Below are positions 1 through 8,461 of a stretch of DNA of 64,000 bases, piece after piece. The position numbers and the translations under genes are program-made. This stretch comes from Neptunicoccus cionae. Its GTDB lineage: Bacteria; Pseudomonadota; Alphaproteobacteria; Rhodobacterales; Rhodobacteraceae. The DNA is taken from assembly GCF_002860325.1 (NCBI RefSeq), contig NZ_PKOJ01000001.1:1116001-1180000 (forward strand), written 5' to 3'. The first letter of the stretch is position 1; every line of letters begins with the position of its first letter. A model generated the notes under the pieces. The model was not told where the DNA came from. It ran no database searches and saw only the letters and a list, made by a program, of their open reading frames with translations.

Positions 1-314
1 CCGTAAAAGACCCAGAACAACATCGGTAGCAATGGAATCGAACGTACAAATTCTACATAGATGCGGTTAACAATTCGAAGCCAACGCCGATGGGACAGGG
101 CGGGCAGAGCCACCAGCAGCCCGAGCGCAATGGAAAAAAACGCGGCAATCAGAGAGATCAGGATGGTGTTTCCCATCCCGTTTATCAGGAATTTGATATT
201 GATCCAGCCGGATTTCGTAGTGGGATCAATAACATACCAGCCCCACACATCAGATGAGGCACAGCCGGAAAGTGTGAGCAGGATGAGGAAGGCTGAAAGG
301 AGTTTCAAAGGCAC
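1..314 (-). CDS. Polar amino acid ABC transporter permease, N-terminal part (cut by window edge)
   Basis: Membrane permease of the HisM/GlnP type that would pass amino acids through the inner membrane with the ATPase encoded just downstream. On the minus strand the frame opens with GTG at 314 after a G-rich Shine-Dalgarno-like stretch and stays open to base 1. The translation has a hydrophobic N-terminus, the stretch MGNTILISLIAAFFSIALG (first transport helix of the BPD_transp_1 domain) and VEFVRSIPLLPMLFW, the conserved family block. A TTG at 308 is an alternative start. The rest of the gene lies outside the window. The family is clear; the substrate is not visible. Confidence 0.8.
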   Translation of the reverse strand, partial: MPLKLLSAFLILLTLSGCASSDVWGWYVIDPTTKSGWINIKFLINGMGNTILISLIAAFFSIALGLLVALPALSHRRWLRIVNRIYVEFVRSIPLLPMLFWVFY

Positions 315-317
315 CCC

Positions 318-1058
318 CTAGTGCTGAAGTATCTGAGAGAGGAACTTTTGACAGCGCCCTGATTTAGGAGCAGTGAAAAACGGTTCGGGTGGACCGGCCT
401 CTACAATTTCACCGCTGTCCATAAAGATCATCTGATCGGCAACCTTACGTGCAAAGCCCATTTCGTGCGTTACAACGATCATGGTCATTCCGTCCTGTGC
501 CAGCGAAACCATTACGTCCAGCACTTCGGAGATCATCTCGGGATCAAGGGCCGAAGTGGGTTCGTCAAACAACATGACCTTTGGCTCCATTGTCAGACTG
601 CGCGCGATCGCGACCCGTTGTTGCTGCCCCCCCGAAAGCTGTGAGGGGCGCTTGTCTGCCTGTTCGGGAATGCGCACCCGCTCCAGATAGTGCATTGCTC
701 GATCGGTGGCTTCTGTACGGGACAGGCCACGGGCTTTCATTGGGCCAAGGATCAGATTGTCGAGCACGCTGAGATGGGGAAACAGATTGAATTGCTGGAA
801 CACCATACCCACTTCGGAGCGGATGGTGGCGATGGCAGCTTTGTCATTGGTTAACTCTATGCCATCCACGCGGATGATGCCGCTTTGATGCTCCTCAAGC
901 CGGTTGATGCATCGCACTACAGTGGATTTACCGGAACCCGACGGCCCGCAAATCACAACACGCTCCCCGGATTTAACGGTCAGATTGATGTCTTTAAGCA
1001 CATGAAAGTCGCCAAACCACTTGTTCACGCCGATCATTTCGATCTTGTTGTCAGACAT
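318..1058 (-). CDS. Polar amino acid ABC transporter ATP-binding protein (GlnQ/HisP type)
   Basis: Cytoplasmic ATPase of 246 residues that powers the permease encoded 3 bp downstream on the same strand. Walker A is GPSGSGKST near residue 38, the Q-loop is [11 protein letters not shown], the ABC signature is LSGGQQQR near 142 and Walker B is [13 protein letters not shown]. Length and motifs are those of the HisP/GlnQ/AotP family. The matching solute-binding gene is divergent (starts 1197), so the 138-bp gap at 1059-1196 must hold promoters for both directions. The substrate is inferred only as a polar amino acid or amino-acid-like compound. Confidence 0.92.
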   Translation of the reverse strand: MSDNKIEMIGVNKWFGDFHVLKDINLTVKSGERVVICGPSGSGKSTVVRCINRLEEHQSGIIRVDGIELTNDKAAIATIRSEVGMVFQQFNLFPHLSVLDNLILGPMKARGLSRTEATDRAMHYLERVRIPEQADKRPSQLSGGQQQRVAIARSLTMEPKVMLFDEPTSALDPEMISEVLDVMVSLAQDGMTMIVVTHEMGFARKVADQMIFMDSGEIVEAGPPEPFFTAPKSGRCQKFLSQILQH

Positions 1059-1196
1059 TGTGTCTCGTCATTCCCTGATTGGGGGTTACTTCCCCGAGGG
1101 GACGAATTCACTTGAGTTTAACGGGGGATTATTCCCTTATTCAACGATGAAACGCAGCCCGTCACAAAATGGTGCGGGGATGACATAAGGAAATTC

Positions 1197-1970
1197 ATGA
1201 TGAAGTTATGGAAAATCGGGATCACCGCAGCCCTCTTGAGCCTTGGAGCGGCCTTCGGTGCTTCAGCGCAATCCGCGTTGAATGAAATACTGGATAGCGG
1301 CACGTTGAAAGTTGGTACAACGGGGGATTGGAACCCGATGACGCTGAAAGATCCGGCAACAAACAGCTACAAAGGATATGATATTGATATCATGACCGAG
1401 CTGGCCAAAGATCTGGGTGTGGAGGTGGAATTCGTCCCCACAGATTGGAAAACGCTTGTGAATGGTGTGGTCGCGGGCAAATACCACCTGACGGGCTCGG
1501 CTTCTATTTCTGCCGCGCGCATGAAGGTTGCCGGATTTTCCGACAGCTATATCGCGGTAGAAATCGTGCCCTTCACTACGAAGGACAAAGCGGACCGGTT
1601 TGATGGGACGGACAGCATCAACAAGGCGGATGTGAAGGTTGCGACCACTCTTGGTACGTCGTTTGAAAAGATGGTGCGTGACTGGTATCCGGACGCAGAC
1701 ATCAAAGTCGTTGAGGCACCTGCGCGGGGGTTTCAGGAGGTTATCGCCGGTCGCGCGGATGTGTTCATCACTTCGAACATCGAAGGGTCCACGCTGGAAG
1801 CCAAGTTTCCGGTGACACGGGTCAAGAATGTGGAAGCTCCGTCGAGCACGCCGATTGCAATGATCATGCCGCAAGCGGATCAGGTCTGGATCAACTATGT
1901 GAATAACTGGATCGAATTGAAAAAAGGCGAAGGCTTTTTTGAAGCGACGCGGGAAAAATGGGGTCTTTGA
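1197..1970 (+). CDS. Periplasmic solute-binding protein, family 3 (PheC-like)
   Basis: Secreted binding protein (257 aa) of the SBP_bac_3 family, probably serving the divergent permease/ATPase pair. A signal peptide is visible (MMKLWKIGITAALL... ending GASA-Q near residue 25). The mature start ILDSGTLKVGTTGDWNPM is the family's first strand. The lobe signature GYDIDIMTELAKDLG follows, and ARGFQEVIAGRADVFITS is the hinge/second-lobe motif. It resembles cyclohexadienyl dehydratase (PheC), a catalytic offshoot of this fold, but transporter context favours a binding protein. AAGGA lies 5 bp before the ATG at 1197; the next codon is also ATG. A strong terminator follows. Confidence 0.85.
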   Translation: MMKLWKIGITAALLSLGAAFGASAQSALNEILDSGTLKVGTTGDWNPMTLKDPATNSYKGYDIDIMTELAKDLGVEVEFVPTDWKTLVNGVVAGKYHLTGSASISAARMKVAGFSDSYIAVEIVPFTTKDKADRFDGTDSINKADVKVATTLGTSFEKMVRDWYPDADIKVVEAPARGFQEVIAGRADVFITSNIEGSTLEAKFPVTRVKNVEAPSSTPIAMIMPQADQVWINYVNNWIELKKGEGFFEATREKWGL

Positions 1971-1990
1971 ACCACCCTCAAAGACGCGCG

Positions 1991-2018
1991 AAAGGGCTGC
2001 CATCGGGCAGCCCTTTTT
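1991..2018 (+). terminator. Rho-independent terminator after the solute-binding gene
   Basis: An 11-bp stem (AAAGGGCTGCC at 1991-2001 with GGCAGCCCTTT at 2006-2016), a four-base loop and a run of T. It starts 20 bp after the stop codon at 1970 and separates this gene from the catabolic operon that begins at 2102. Confidence 0.9.
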
Positions 2019-2059
2019 CGTTGCGGTTTATTGGTTGACAGACTCAGGGATTGGGTTGT

Positions 2060-2081
2060 TTATTAGTGTACAAACGAATAA
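2060..2081 (+). promoter_or_regulatory. Operator-like inverted repeat before the N-heterocycle catabolic operon
   Basis: TTATTAGTGT and AAACGAATAA form an imperfect inverted repeat (8 of 10 positions) around a central AC, ending 20 bp before the ATG at 2102. Its core TTAGTGTACA (2063-2072) recurs exactly upstream of the convergent transporter/enamidase operon (16675-16684, minus strand). Size and symmetry fit a MarR-family site and a marR gene is in this operon; the assignment is an inference. Confidence 0.5.
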
Positions 2082-2101
2082 CCGCCGAGAGGTGCTGCCC
2101 C

Positions 2102-2923
2102 ATGTACTTCCAACCGACAACGCTGGATCAGGCTGTGCAGGATGCGCAGACAGAAGGTCTGCGAATTCTGGCGGGTGGCACGGATTTTTTCCCGATGAAC
2201 GGCGACCGTCTGCCCGAAGGCCCGATTTTGGACGTGACGCGGATAAAGGGTATGACCGGAATCACCCGAACGCCGGAAGGGTGGCGCATTGGTGGTGCGA
2301 CCTGCTGGAGCGATATTCTGAAAGCAGAACTTCCGCTGGCGTTTGACGGGTTGAAAGCCGCCGCCAGAGAGGTCGGCTCGATCCAGATACAGAATGCCGG
2401 AACCATCGCGGGAAACCTGTGCAATGCGTCTCCGGCAGCGGATAGTGTTCCACCGTTGCTAACGCTTGGGGCGAAGGTCGAATTGACCTCTGCTTCCGGT
2501 AGGCGGTTGTTACACTTGGAAGATTTTATTCTTGGTGTGCGCAAAACAACCCTGCAAGCCGGAGAGATTCTGACAGCAGTACATATTGCCGATGCTGGGC
2601 AGGCGCGCAGCGCCTTCAGCAAGTTGGGCAGCCGCAAATATCTGGTAATTTCCATTGCGATGGTCGCTGTGCTCATTGAAATTCAAGATGGTGCAATCGC
2701 CCGCGCGCGGGTGGCGGTGGGGGCGTGTTCTCCAGTGGCACAGCGCCTGCCGGAACTGGAGGCAGAACTGCAAGGATGCAGGCAGGTTGCGGGCCTGGTC
2801 ACGCCGGACCACCTCTCTGTGCTGTCCCCGATTGATGATGTGCGCGGGTCAGCAGAATACCGTCTGGAGGTCGTCGCGCCGATGATAGAGGAAGCCATCG
2901 AAAGATGTCTGGAGAGCACATGA
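2102..2923 (+). CDS. Molybdenum hydroxylase FAD-binding subunit (CoxM/XdhB-like)
   Basis: FAD subunit (273 aa) that would pass electrons from the [2Fe-2S]/Mo subunit encoded next to an acceptor. It begins MYFQPTTLDQAVQ, typical of the FAD_binding_5 domain. It carries ILAGGTDFFP (AGGTD flavin motif) and IQIQNAGTIAGNLCNASPAAD (TIGGN-type second flavin motif), followed by the CO_deh_flav_C domain with KLGSRKYLVISIAMVAV. I chose the ATG at 2102, preceded by GAGAGGTG; an in-frame ATG at 2051 would add a non-homologous extension running through the operator. It overlaps the next gene at an ATGA. Context (Hnr, enamidase) suggests a nicotinate-hydroxylase-like enzyme. Confidence 0.88.
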   Translation: MYFQPTTLDQAVQDAQTEGLRILAGGTDFFPMNGDRLPEGPILDVTRIKGMTGITRTPEGWRIGGATCWSDILKAELPLAFDGLKAAAREVGSIQIQNAGTIAGNLCNASPAADSVPPLLTLGAKVELTSASGRRLLHLEDFILGVRKTTLQAGEILTAVHIADAGQARSAFSKLGSRKYLVISIAMVAVLIEIQDGAIARARVAVGACSPVAQRLPELEAELQGCRQVAGLVTPDHLSVLSPIDDVRGSAEYRLEVVAPMIEEAIERCLEST

Positions 2924-5658
2924 AAGATGCTGCCCCCGAAGGGATCGCCTTCACCCTGAACAACAAACCCGTTCGGTCCAGCCCTGCAGCTGGCGAACGG
3001 CTTTCTGCAACTTTGCGCGAAAGTCTTGGGGAGCGGGATGTGAAAATCGGCTGTAACGCAGGGGATTGCGGCGCCTGTACCGTGCTGGTGGACGGTGCGC
3101 CGGTGTGCGCCTGTCTCATGTCCACAGCGCAGGCTGACGGGTGCCATGTGGAAACCCTGTCCGGTCTGGTTCAGTACGACCAAGACACCCGGGCACTGGC
3201 AGAGGCCTTTCAAAATCACGGCGCCGCCCAATGCGGTATATGTACACCGGGTATGATGGTGTCTGCGACTGCGTATTTACGAAATAAAAACAGCAGTGTG
3301 GAAGATGCGCTTGGCGGCGTGTTGTGTCGCTGCACAGGCTATCGCAAGATACTTGACGCTGTGGCCGAGGCGGCGGCAGGCGGAGCGGGGCCTTTGCCTG
3401 TGTCCGGTGGGATGGGTAAATCAATCCGGCGGCTCGACGGTGTGGCAAAGGTAGAGGGGCGCGAAGCCTTCGGGGACGATGTCGCGCCCGCAGACACACC
3501 GGTAATAAAGGTGATCCGCTCTCCCTATCCACGGGCGCGTTTTGAATTTGGCGATCTCGAAGGGTTTCGCACCCACACAGAGGGCGTGCTGGCAGTGCTG
3601 AGCGCGAAAGACATTAAAGGGCGTAACTGTTTCGGGGTGATCCCGCCTTTTGCGGACCAGCCGGTGTTTGCCGTAGCTGAAACCCGTTTTCGAGGTGAAG
3701 CCGTGGCCGCGGTTGTTGGCACACCGGAACTGATGGCACGGTTCGATCCGGCAGATTTTCCCGTCACATGGCAGGAGTTACCCGCCGTAATGGACTGTGG
3801 TCCTGCAATGGAAGCGGATGCGCCACAGCTTCATTCGGGCCGCAGTGGCAATGTTATGACCGGCGGATTTGTCCAATGCGGCGATGCGGATCGTGCTTTA
3901 AACGGGGCGGCGCAGCGCGTGTCGGGCCGCTTCAGCACAGGCTTTGTGGAACACGCCTATATCGAACCGGAAGCGGGGTTCGCCACAGTGACAGACGGGC
4001 GGGTGGAAATCCACGGCTGCACCCAAGCGCCGGTTATGGATCTGGATTCTATGGAAGAAATTCTTGGAATTGATCGTGACAGGATCAGGATTGTTCCCAC
4101 GGCTGTGGGCGGCGGGTTCGGCTCCAAGCTGGATATTTCGATGCAACCTTACCTCGCGCTGGCCGCGTTGAAAATCAACGGTCCGGTGCGCATGGCCTAT
4201 TCCCGCGCGGAATCCATGCAATCCACGACAAAACGCCATCCATCTGACATCGAGTTGACCATTGGTGTGGATTCTACGGGGCGCGTGCAAGGTTTCCGCT
4301 TTGACGGTCTGTTCAATACGGGCGCCTATGCAAGCTGGGGGCCGACGGTTGCCAACCGCGTACCGGTCCATGCCTCCGGTCCCTATCGCATTGCCGATTA
4401 CCGCGCCGAGGCAAAGGGTATACATACCCATTGCCCGCCTTCGGGTGCTTTTCGCGGCTTTGGCGTGCCACAAGCTGCCATTGCGCAGGAGGTTCTGTTC
4501 GACGAACTCGCTGCCAAACTGGACATGGACCCGCTGGAGTTTCGCGAGCTGAACGCGCTGGAAAATGGTGCGCCAACGGTCTGCGGGCAAGTGTTTGAGC
4601 AGGGGGTCGGGATCAAGGCCTGTTTCAAAGCGCTGCGCGAACCTTGGGCCAAGGCCAAGGCAGAAGCGGCGGCGTTCAATGCAAAGGGCGGGCCCTTACG
4701 CCGCGGCGTCGGGATCGCGGCGGGCTGGTACGGTTGCGGGAATACCTCTTTGCCGAACCCTTCGACGATCAAGTCGGGCGTGCGCAGCGACGGCACGATA
4801 GTGTTGCATCAGGGGGCAATGGACATCGGGCAGGGCGCAAATACCGTTATTTCCCAGATATTTGCAGAGGCGCTCGGGGTGGATGTGAAGCACTTGCACC
4901 TGACCGGTGCGGACACGGATGTGACGCCGGACGCAGGCAAAACCAGTGCTTCGCGACAGACGTTCGTGTCCGGAAATGCGGCACGCCTCTCCGGTCTGGC
5001 GCTTCGCGCGGAAATCCTGCGCCGGTGCAATGTTGACAGCGCAGCGGCGGTAATTGAACCGTCTGAAGGTGCGCTGATCGTGCGGGACGGGTCCGCGCGG
5101 CACGAAGTTGCCCTTGGCGGTCTGGCAAGCGACTCGGAAGGCTATGTCCTGCGGGCCGAAGAAACCTATGATCCACCGACCAAACCGCTTGATAAAGACG
5201 GACAGGGCGTGCCTTACGCGCAATTCGGTTACGCCGCCCATCTGGCGGTTGTAGATGTGGATATGCGCTATGGCACTGTGCATCCGGTGCGCTTTGTGGC
5301 GGCCCATGATGTAGGTCATGCGGTGAACCCGATGTTGGTAGAAGGGCAGGTCCACGGCGGGATTGCGCAAGGGTTGGGCATGGCGCTGATGGAAGAGTTT
5401 ATCCCGGGACGTACCGAAAACCTGCACGACTATCTGATCCCGACGATCGGAGACATTCCGCCAATCGAAACCCTGATTATCGAAGAACCGGACGCCCATG
5501 GTCCTTATGGGGCCAAGGGGCTTGGAGAGCATGTGTTAATTCCCACCGCACCTGCCTTGATCAACGCAATTAATCGCGCGGCAGGGGTGCAATTGCGACA
5601 GGTTCCGGTTACGCCCTCCCGTCTGAAAGCCGCAATGAAGGAGGCGCGTCATGACTGA
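2920..5658 (+). CDS. Fused [2Fe-2S] and molybdopterin subunit of a molybdenum hydroxylase (nicotinate dehydrogenase-like)
   Basis: A 912-residue fusion of two normally separate subunits. Residues ~1-160 are the ferredoxin-like part: first cluster GCNAGDCGACTV plus the PVCACL cysteine, second cluster QCGICTPGM and LCRCTGYRKI. The rest is the xanthine-dehydrogenase-type Mo domain: AVGGGFGSKLD, GAFRGFGVPQA, GQGANTVISQ, and GAKGLGEHV with the catalytic glutamate. The ATG at 2920 overlaps the upstream stop as ATGA after GGAGAG; ATG 2905 is the alternative. Such enzymes hydroxylate N-heterocycles next to the ring nitrogen. Next to 6-hydroxynicotinate reductase and enamidase homologues, nicotinate to 6-hydroxynicotinate is the likely reaction. 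The substrate is inferred. Confidence 0.85.
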   Translation: MKDAAPEGIAFTLNNKPVRSSPAAGERLSATLRESLGERDVKIGCNAGDCGACTVLVDGAPVCACLMSTAQADGCHVETLSGLVQYDQDTRALAEAFQNHGAAQCGICTPGMMVSATAYLRNKNSSVEDALGGVLCRCTGYRKILDAVAEAAAGGAGPLPVSGGMGKSIRRLDGVAKVEGREAFGDDVAPADTPVIKVIRSPYPRARFEFGDLEGFRTHTEGVLAVLSAKDIKGRNCFGVIPPFADQPVFAVAETRFRGEAVAAVVGTPELMARFDPADFPVTWQELPAVMDCGPAMEADAPQLHSGRSGNVMTGGFVQCGDADRALNGAAQRVSGRFSTGFVEHAYIEPEAGFATVTDGRVEIHGCTQAPVMDLDSMEEILGIDRDRIRIVPTAVGGGFGSKLDISMQPYLALAALKINGPVRMAYSRAESMQSTTKRHPSDIELTIGVDSTGRVQGFRFDGLFNTGAYASWGPTVANRVPVHASGPYRIADYRAEAKGIHTHCPPSGAFRGFGVPQAAIAQEVLFDELAAKLDMDPLEFRELNALENGAPTVCGQVFEQGVGIKACFKALREPWAKAKAEAAAFNAKGGPLRRGVGIAAGWYGCGNTSLPNPSTIKSGVRSDGTIVLHQGAMDIGQGANTVISQIFAEALGVDVKHLHLTGADTDVTPDAGKTSASRQTFVSGNAARLSGLALRAEILRRCNVDSAAAVIEPSEGALIVRDGSARHEVALGGLASDSEGYVLRAEETYDPPTKPLDKDGQGVPYAQFGYAAHLAVVDVDMRYGTVHPVRFVAAHDVGHAVNPMLVEGQVHGGIAQGLGMALMEEFIPGRTENLHDYLIPTIGDIPPIETLIIEEPDAHGPYGAKGLGEHVLIPTAPALINAINRAAGVQLRQVPVTPSRLKAAMKEARHD

Positions 5659-7072
5659 ACGGGCTGCTGTTGAGAAGATCCGCTGCGATGCCTGTCCGGT
5701 GTTGTGCTACATCGCCGAAGGCCGTTCCGGTGCCTGTGACCGTTATGCAAATCATGACGGCGAACTGGTGAGGCTTGATCCGTTGACTGTGATTGAAAAC
5801 GGCGGTCCGGCTGTGCCGTTCCTGCAAGGGGCCGAATGGGACGGGGACATTGTGCAAGGTTCGCGTCCGTTTGTGACGGCTATTGGTGCGGGCACTACCT
5901 ATCCTGATTACAAGCCTGCGCCGTTTATCGTCTCGGCGGAAACGCGGGGCGTGGACATGGTGACGGTCGTGACAGAAGGCATCTTCAGCTATTGCGGCGT
6001 GAAGGTGAAAATCGACACAGACCGCCACATAGGAGAGGAACGGGCCATCGTGCGCGTGGACGGAGAGCCCATCGGTCATGTGATGACGAGCGAATATGGC
6101 AGTAAGATGCTGTCCCTTGGCGGGGTGGACCACCTGACCGGAGGGTCGAAGAAGGAAGGCCGCGTCACTTGCGATGCTTTGTTGGCTTTGTGCAATTGTG
6201 AGCCCGTCGAGATGGAGATTGATGATGGTTCTGTTGTAATTGTACAAGCAGGTAAGGCGCCGATCATCAACGGAGAGCAGGAAAGACTGATGCGGGTGGG
6301 CTGTGGTTCCGCCGCAATCGGCATGTTTGCGGCCCAGTGGAAGGGGCATGCAGACGAGGTGATTGTGGTGGACGATCATATCACCGGTGTACTGTCCGAA
6401 CATCAGGCCGGCGTCCTGCTGGACATCCCGCCGAGCGGCATCCGCGTGGTCGGTCGCCGCTCTACTCCGGGGCGGTATTTTCAGGTGGCCGAACCGGGCA
6501 CGGGATGGGGCGGCACCGATATTTCCGATCCGCTGAAAGTAATCAAAAACGTGAACCCCAAAGTGGCATGGCCCGGATTGCGGTTGTTTATGATCTCGAC
6601 GACTGGCGAACAATGGGCCTATTTCGAGCTGGATAAGGATCTGGTGCCCCAACCTGCGGAAGCACCCGCCGCGTTGCGGGCCAGTGCGGAAAGGGTGGCC
6701 GAGAATTGCGAGCCTTCCGTCTGTTCGGTGCTGTTCATGGGCGGCGCAGGGGGATCCCTGCGGGCGGGGGTCACGGAAAATCCGGTAAAGTTGACCCGAT
6801 CCGTGCGCGATACGCTGACACAAGTGACGATAGGCGGCGCCGAGGCCTATCTCTGGCCGGGTGGGGGCATCACCGTGATGGCCGATGTGACTCAAATGCC
6901 ATCTAACGCCTTTGGCTATGTGCCGACGCCCGCTCTTGTCGCGCCGATCGAATTTACCATGCGTCGCAGCGATTATATTGCTTTGGGCGGGTATGAAGCC
7001 GAGATTCGCAAGGTTGACGAGGTGCTGGACGGCAAGGAACGCCGCATTGGTGGCGCAGAGGCGGCAGAATGA
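5651..7072 (+). CDS. hnr: 6-hydroxynicotinate reductase homologue (Fe-S flavoprotein)
   Basis: A 473-residue homologue of Hnr from the Eubacterium barkeri nicotinate fermentation, which reduces 6-hydroxynicotinate to 1,4,5,6-tetrahydro-6-oxonicotinate. The N-terminal IRCDACPVLCYIAEG plus GACDRY gives a C-x2-C-x3-C-x8-C array suited to a [4Fe-4S] cluster. Later blocks include SYCGVKVKID, LSLGGVDHLTGGSKKEG and SVLFMGGAGGSLRAGV. It overlaps the Mo subunit by 8 bp and the UPF0280 gene by 4 bp, so the set is translationally coupled. The assignment rests on remembered family features and on a second hallmark gene (enamidase) in the same cluster. Confidence 0.75.
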   Translation: MTERAAVEKIRCDACPVLCYIAEGRSGACDRYANHDGELVRLDPLTVIENGGPAVPFLQGAEWDGDIVQGSRPFVTAIGAGTTYPDYKPAPFIVSAETRGVDMVTVVTEGIFSYCGVKVKIDTDRHIGEERAIVRVDGEPIGHVMTSEYGSKMLSLGGVDHLTGGSKKEGRVTCDALLALCNCEPVEMEIDDGSVVIVQAGKAPIINGEQERLMRVGCGSAAIGMFAAQWKGHADEVIVVDDHITGVLSEHQAGVLLDIPPSGIRVVGRRSTPGRYFQVAEPGTGWGGTDISDPLKVIKNVNPKVAWPGLRLFMISTTGEQWAYFELDKDLVPQPAEAPAALRASAERVAENCEPSVCSVLFMGGAGGSLRAGVTENPVKLTRSVRDTLTQVTIGGAEAYLWPGGGITVMADVTQMPSNAFGYVPTPALVAPIEFTMRRSDYIALGGYEAEIRKVDEVLDGKERRIGGAEAAE

Positions 7073-7884
7073 TCGCAGCACGGATTTCCGCCGACAGGTT
7101 GCACCTGCAGCACGGGCCGATTGATCTGATCATCGGCGTTGACGGTGACCGTGAAGCCGCGTTTGCCGCCGCTGAAGCACGTTTTTCCACGATCCTTGAA
7201 GAACTTGTCGCGGAACTCCCCCTGTTGCGCAAGCCGATGCCGGTGGCGCCGCGCGGGCATGTGGCACAACGTATGGCGCGGGCGGCGGCGGGATATCGGG
7301 ATTTCGTCACGCCCATGGCTGCGGTGGCAGGGGCTGTTGCAGATGAAGTTTTAACCGCGATCCGGACGCAAACACGCCCTGAACGGGCATATGTGAACAA
7401 CGGCGGTGACATCGCGGTGTTTTTGGCCAAAGGACAAACGTTTAACGTGGGTATTGCCGGACTGGATGCAGCGGCGCTGGGCAATGTGACACTGCGCTCG
7501 GGTGACGGGATTGGCGGGATTGCCACCAGCGGGCAGGGCGGGCGTAGCCTGTCCCTTGGGATCGCCCAAAGCGTGACGGTTCTGGCTGACTGCGCGGCGG
7601 TGGCGGATGCCGCAGCGACACTGATTGCCAACAGGGTTGATTTGCCGGACCATCCCGCTATCACGCGGGAGAGGGCAGACCGGCTGGACCCTGACAGCGA
7701 TCTGGGCGACCGGATGGTTGTTACGGGATGCGGCCCTTTGGGGGCGAAGGACAAAAGGCGCGCCTTGGAAAATGGCGCGCGACTTGCGCAGGATTTACAG
7801 GCGCAAGGACGCATAAAAGCGGCTTACCTGCTGTTGCAGGGGGAAAGCCGTGTGATCGGGATAGAGGAGCTGGCACATGCCTGA
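7069..7884 (+). CDS. UPF0280 family protein (ApbE-like)
   Basis: A 271-residue protein of the UPF0280 family, related to the ApbE/FMN transferase fold but of unknown function. Visible family blocks are HLQHGPIDLIIGVDG, RAYVNNGGDIAVFL, GIGGIATSGQGGRSLSLG and a DLPDHPA-like stretch. There is no signal peptide, so it should be cytoplasmic, unlike most ApbE proteins. The ATG overlaps the hnr stop as ATGA and its own end overlaps the next gene by 8 bp. Since ApbE relatives attach or hydrolyse flavins and the operon has at least two flavoproteins, a flavin-related maturation role is possible. That is inference only. Confidence 0.8.
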   Translation: MIAARISADRLHLQHGPIDLIIGVDGDREAAFAAAEARFSTILEELVAELPLLRKPMPVAPRGHVAQRMARAAAGYRDFVTPMAAVAGAVADEVLTAIRTQTRPERAYVNNGGDIAVFLAKGQTFNVGIAGLDAAALGNVTLRSGDGIGGIATSGQGGRSLSLGIAQSVTVLADCAAVADAAATLIANRVDLPDHPAITRERADRLDPDSDLGDRMVVTGCGPLGAKDKRRALENGARLAQDLQAQGRIKAAYLLLQGESRVIGIEELAHA

Positions 7885-8461
7885 CGTAGTGGTTCGCAAG
7901 ATTATGACAACGATGGAGGAAATCCATCACGAATTCGGCCCCGAGCCGGAGGTGCCCCTGCGCCGTGTCGCGGCTGTAGCGGTGATTAAAAATCCGTTTG
8001 CGGGAAGTTATGTTGCTGATATCGCAGGATTTATGGAAAATCTGAAGCCTTTGGGGCTGGAGATGGCGCAAAAGGCGCTGGCGCTTTTGGGCGGGGATGC
8101 TTCAGTTGTTGAAGGCTATGGCAAGGGCTCTATCGTGGGCACCGCCGGAGAGTTGGAACACGGTGCGCTCTGGCATGCGCCGGGGGGCTATGCCATGCGC
8201 GAACTGCTTGGAGATGCGGCGGCGATTGTGCCATCGACGAAAAAGGTCGGTGCGGCGGGGACACGGCTGGACGTGCCGATCACCCATATCAACGCTTCCT
8301 ACGTGCGCAGCCATTTTGACGCGATGGAAATCGGTATGAATGATGCGCCCCGCGCCGACGAGTTGGCCTTCATTCTGGTGATGAGCACAGGCGCGCGCAT
8401 TCATGCGCGGGTCGGTGGTTTGGCCGCAGACGAGATTACAGGGAAGGACGGGTTGAGATGA
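7877..8461 (+). CDS. AA_synth (DUF1185) family protein, copy 1
   Basis: A 194-residue member of the 'amino acid synthesis' family (PF06684), named from structure and context, with no firm function that I know of. Conserved elements: VRKIMTTMEEIHHEFG, AVAVIKNPFAGSYVAD, GKGSIVGTAGELEHGA, a STKKVG turn and YVRSHFDAMEIGMNDAPRAD. It overlaps the UPF0280 gene by 8 bp and its own paralogue by 4 bp (ATGA). The two paralogues share the whole architecture, so a heteromeric complex or two related reactions are plausible. Its place between a ring reductase and the regulator suggests a step in the ring-cleavage pathway. Confidence 0.85.
   Translation: MPDVVVRKIMTTMEEIHHEFGPEPEVPLRRVAAVAVIKNPFAGSYVADIAGFMENLKPLGLEMAQKALALLGGDASVVEGYGKGSIVGTAGELEHGALWHAPGGYAMRELLGDAAAIVPSTKKVGAAGTRLDVPITHINASYVRSHFDAMEIGMNDAPRADELAFILVMSTGARIHARVGGLAADEITGKDGLR

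Noticed and set aside
5609-7081. 490-codon minus-strand open frame
   Set aside because: Antisense to the hnr gene, no conserved pattern, and no ribosome site; shadow of the opposite codon bias.
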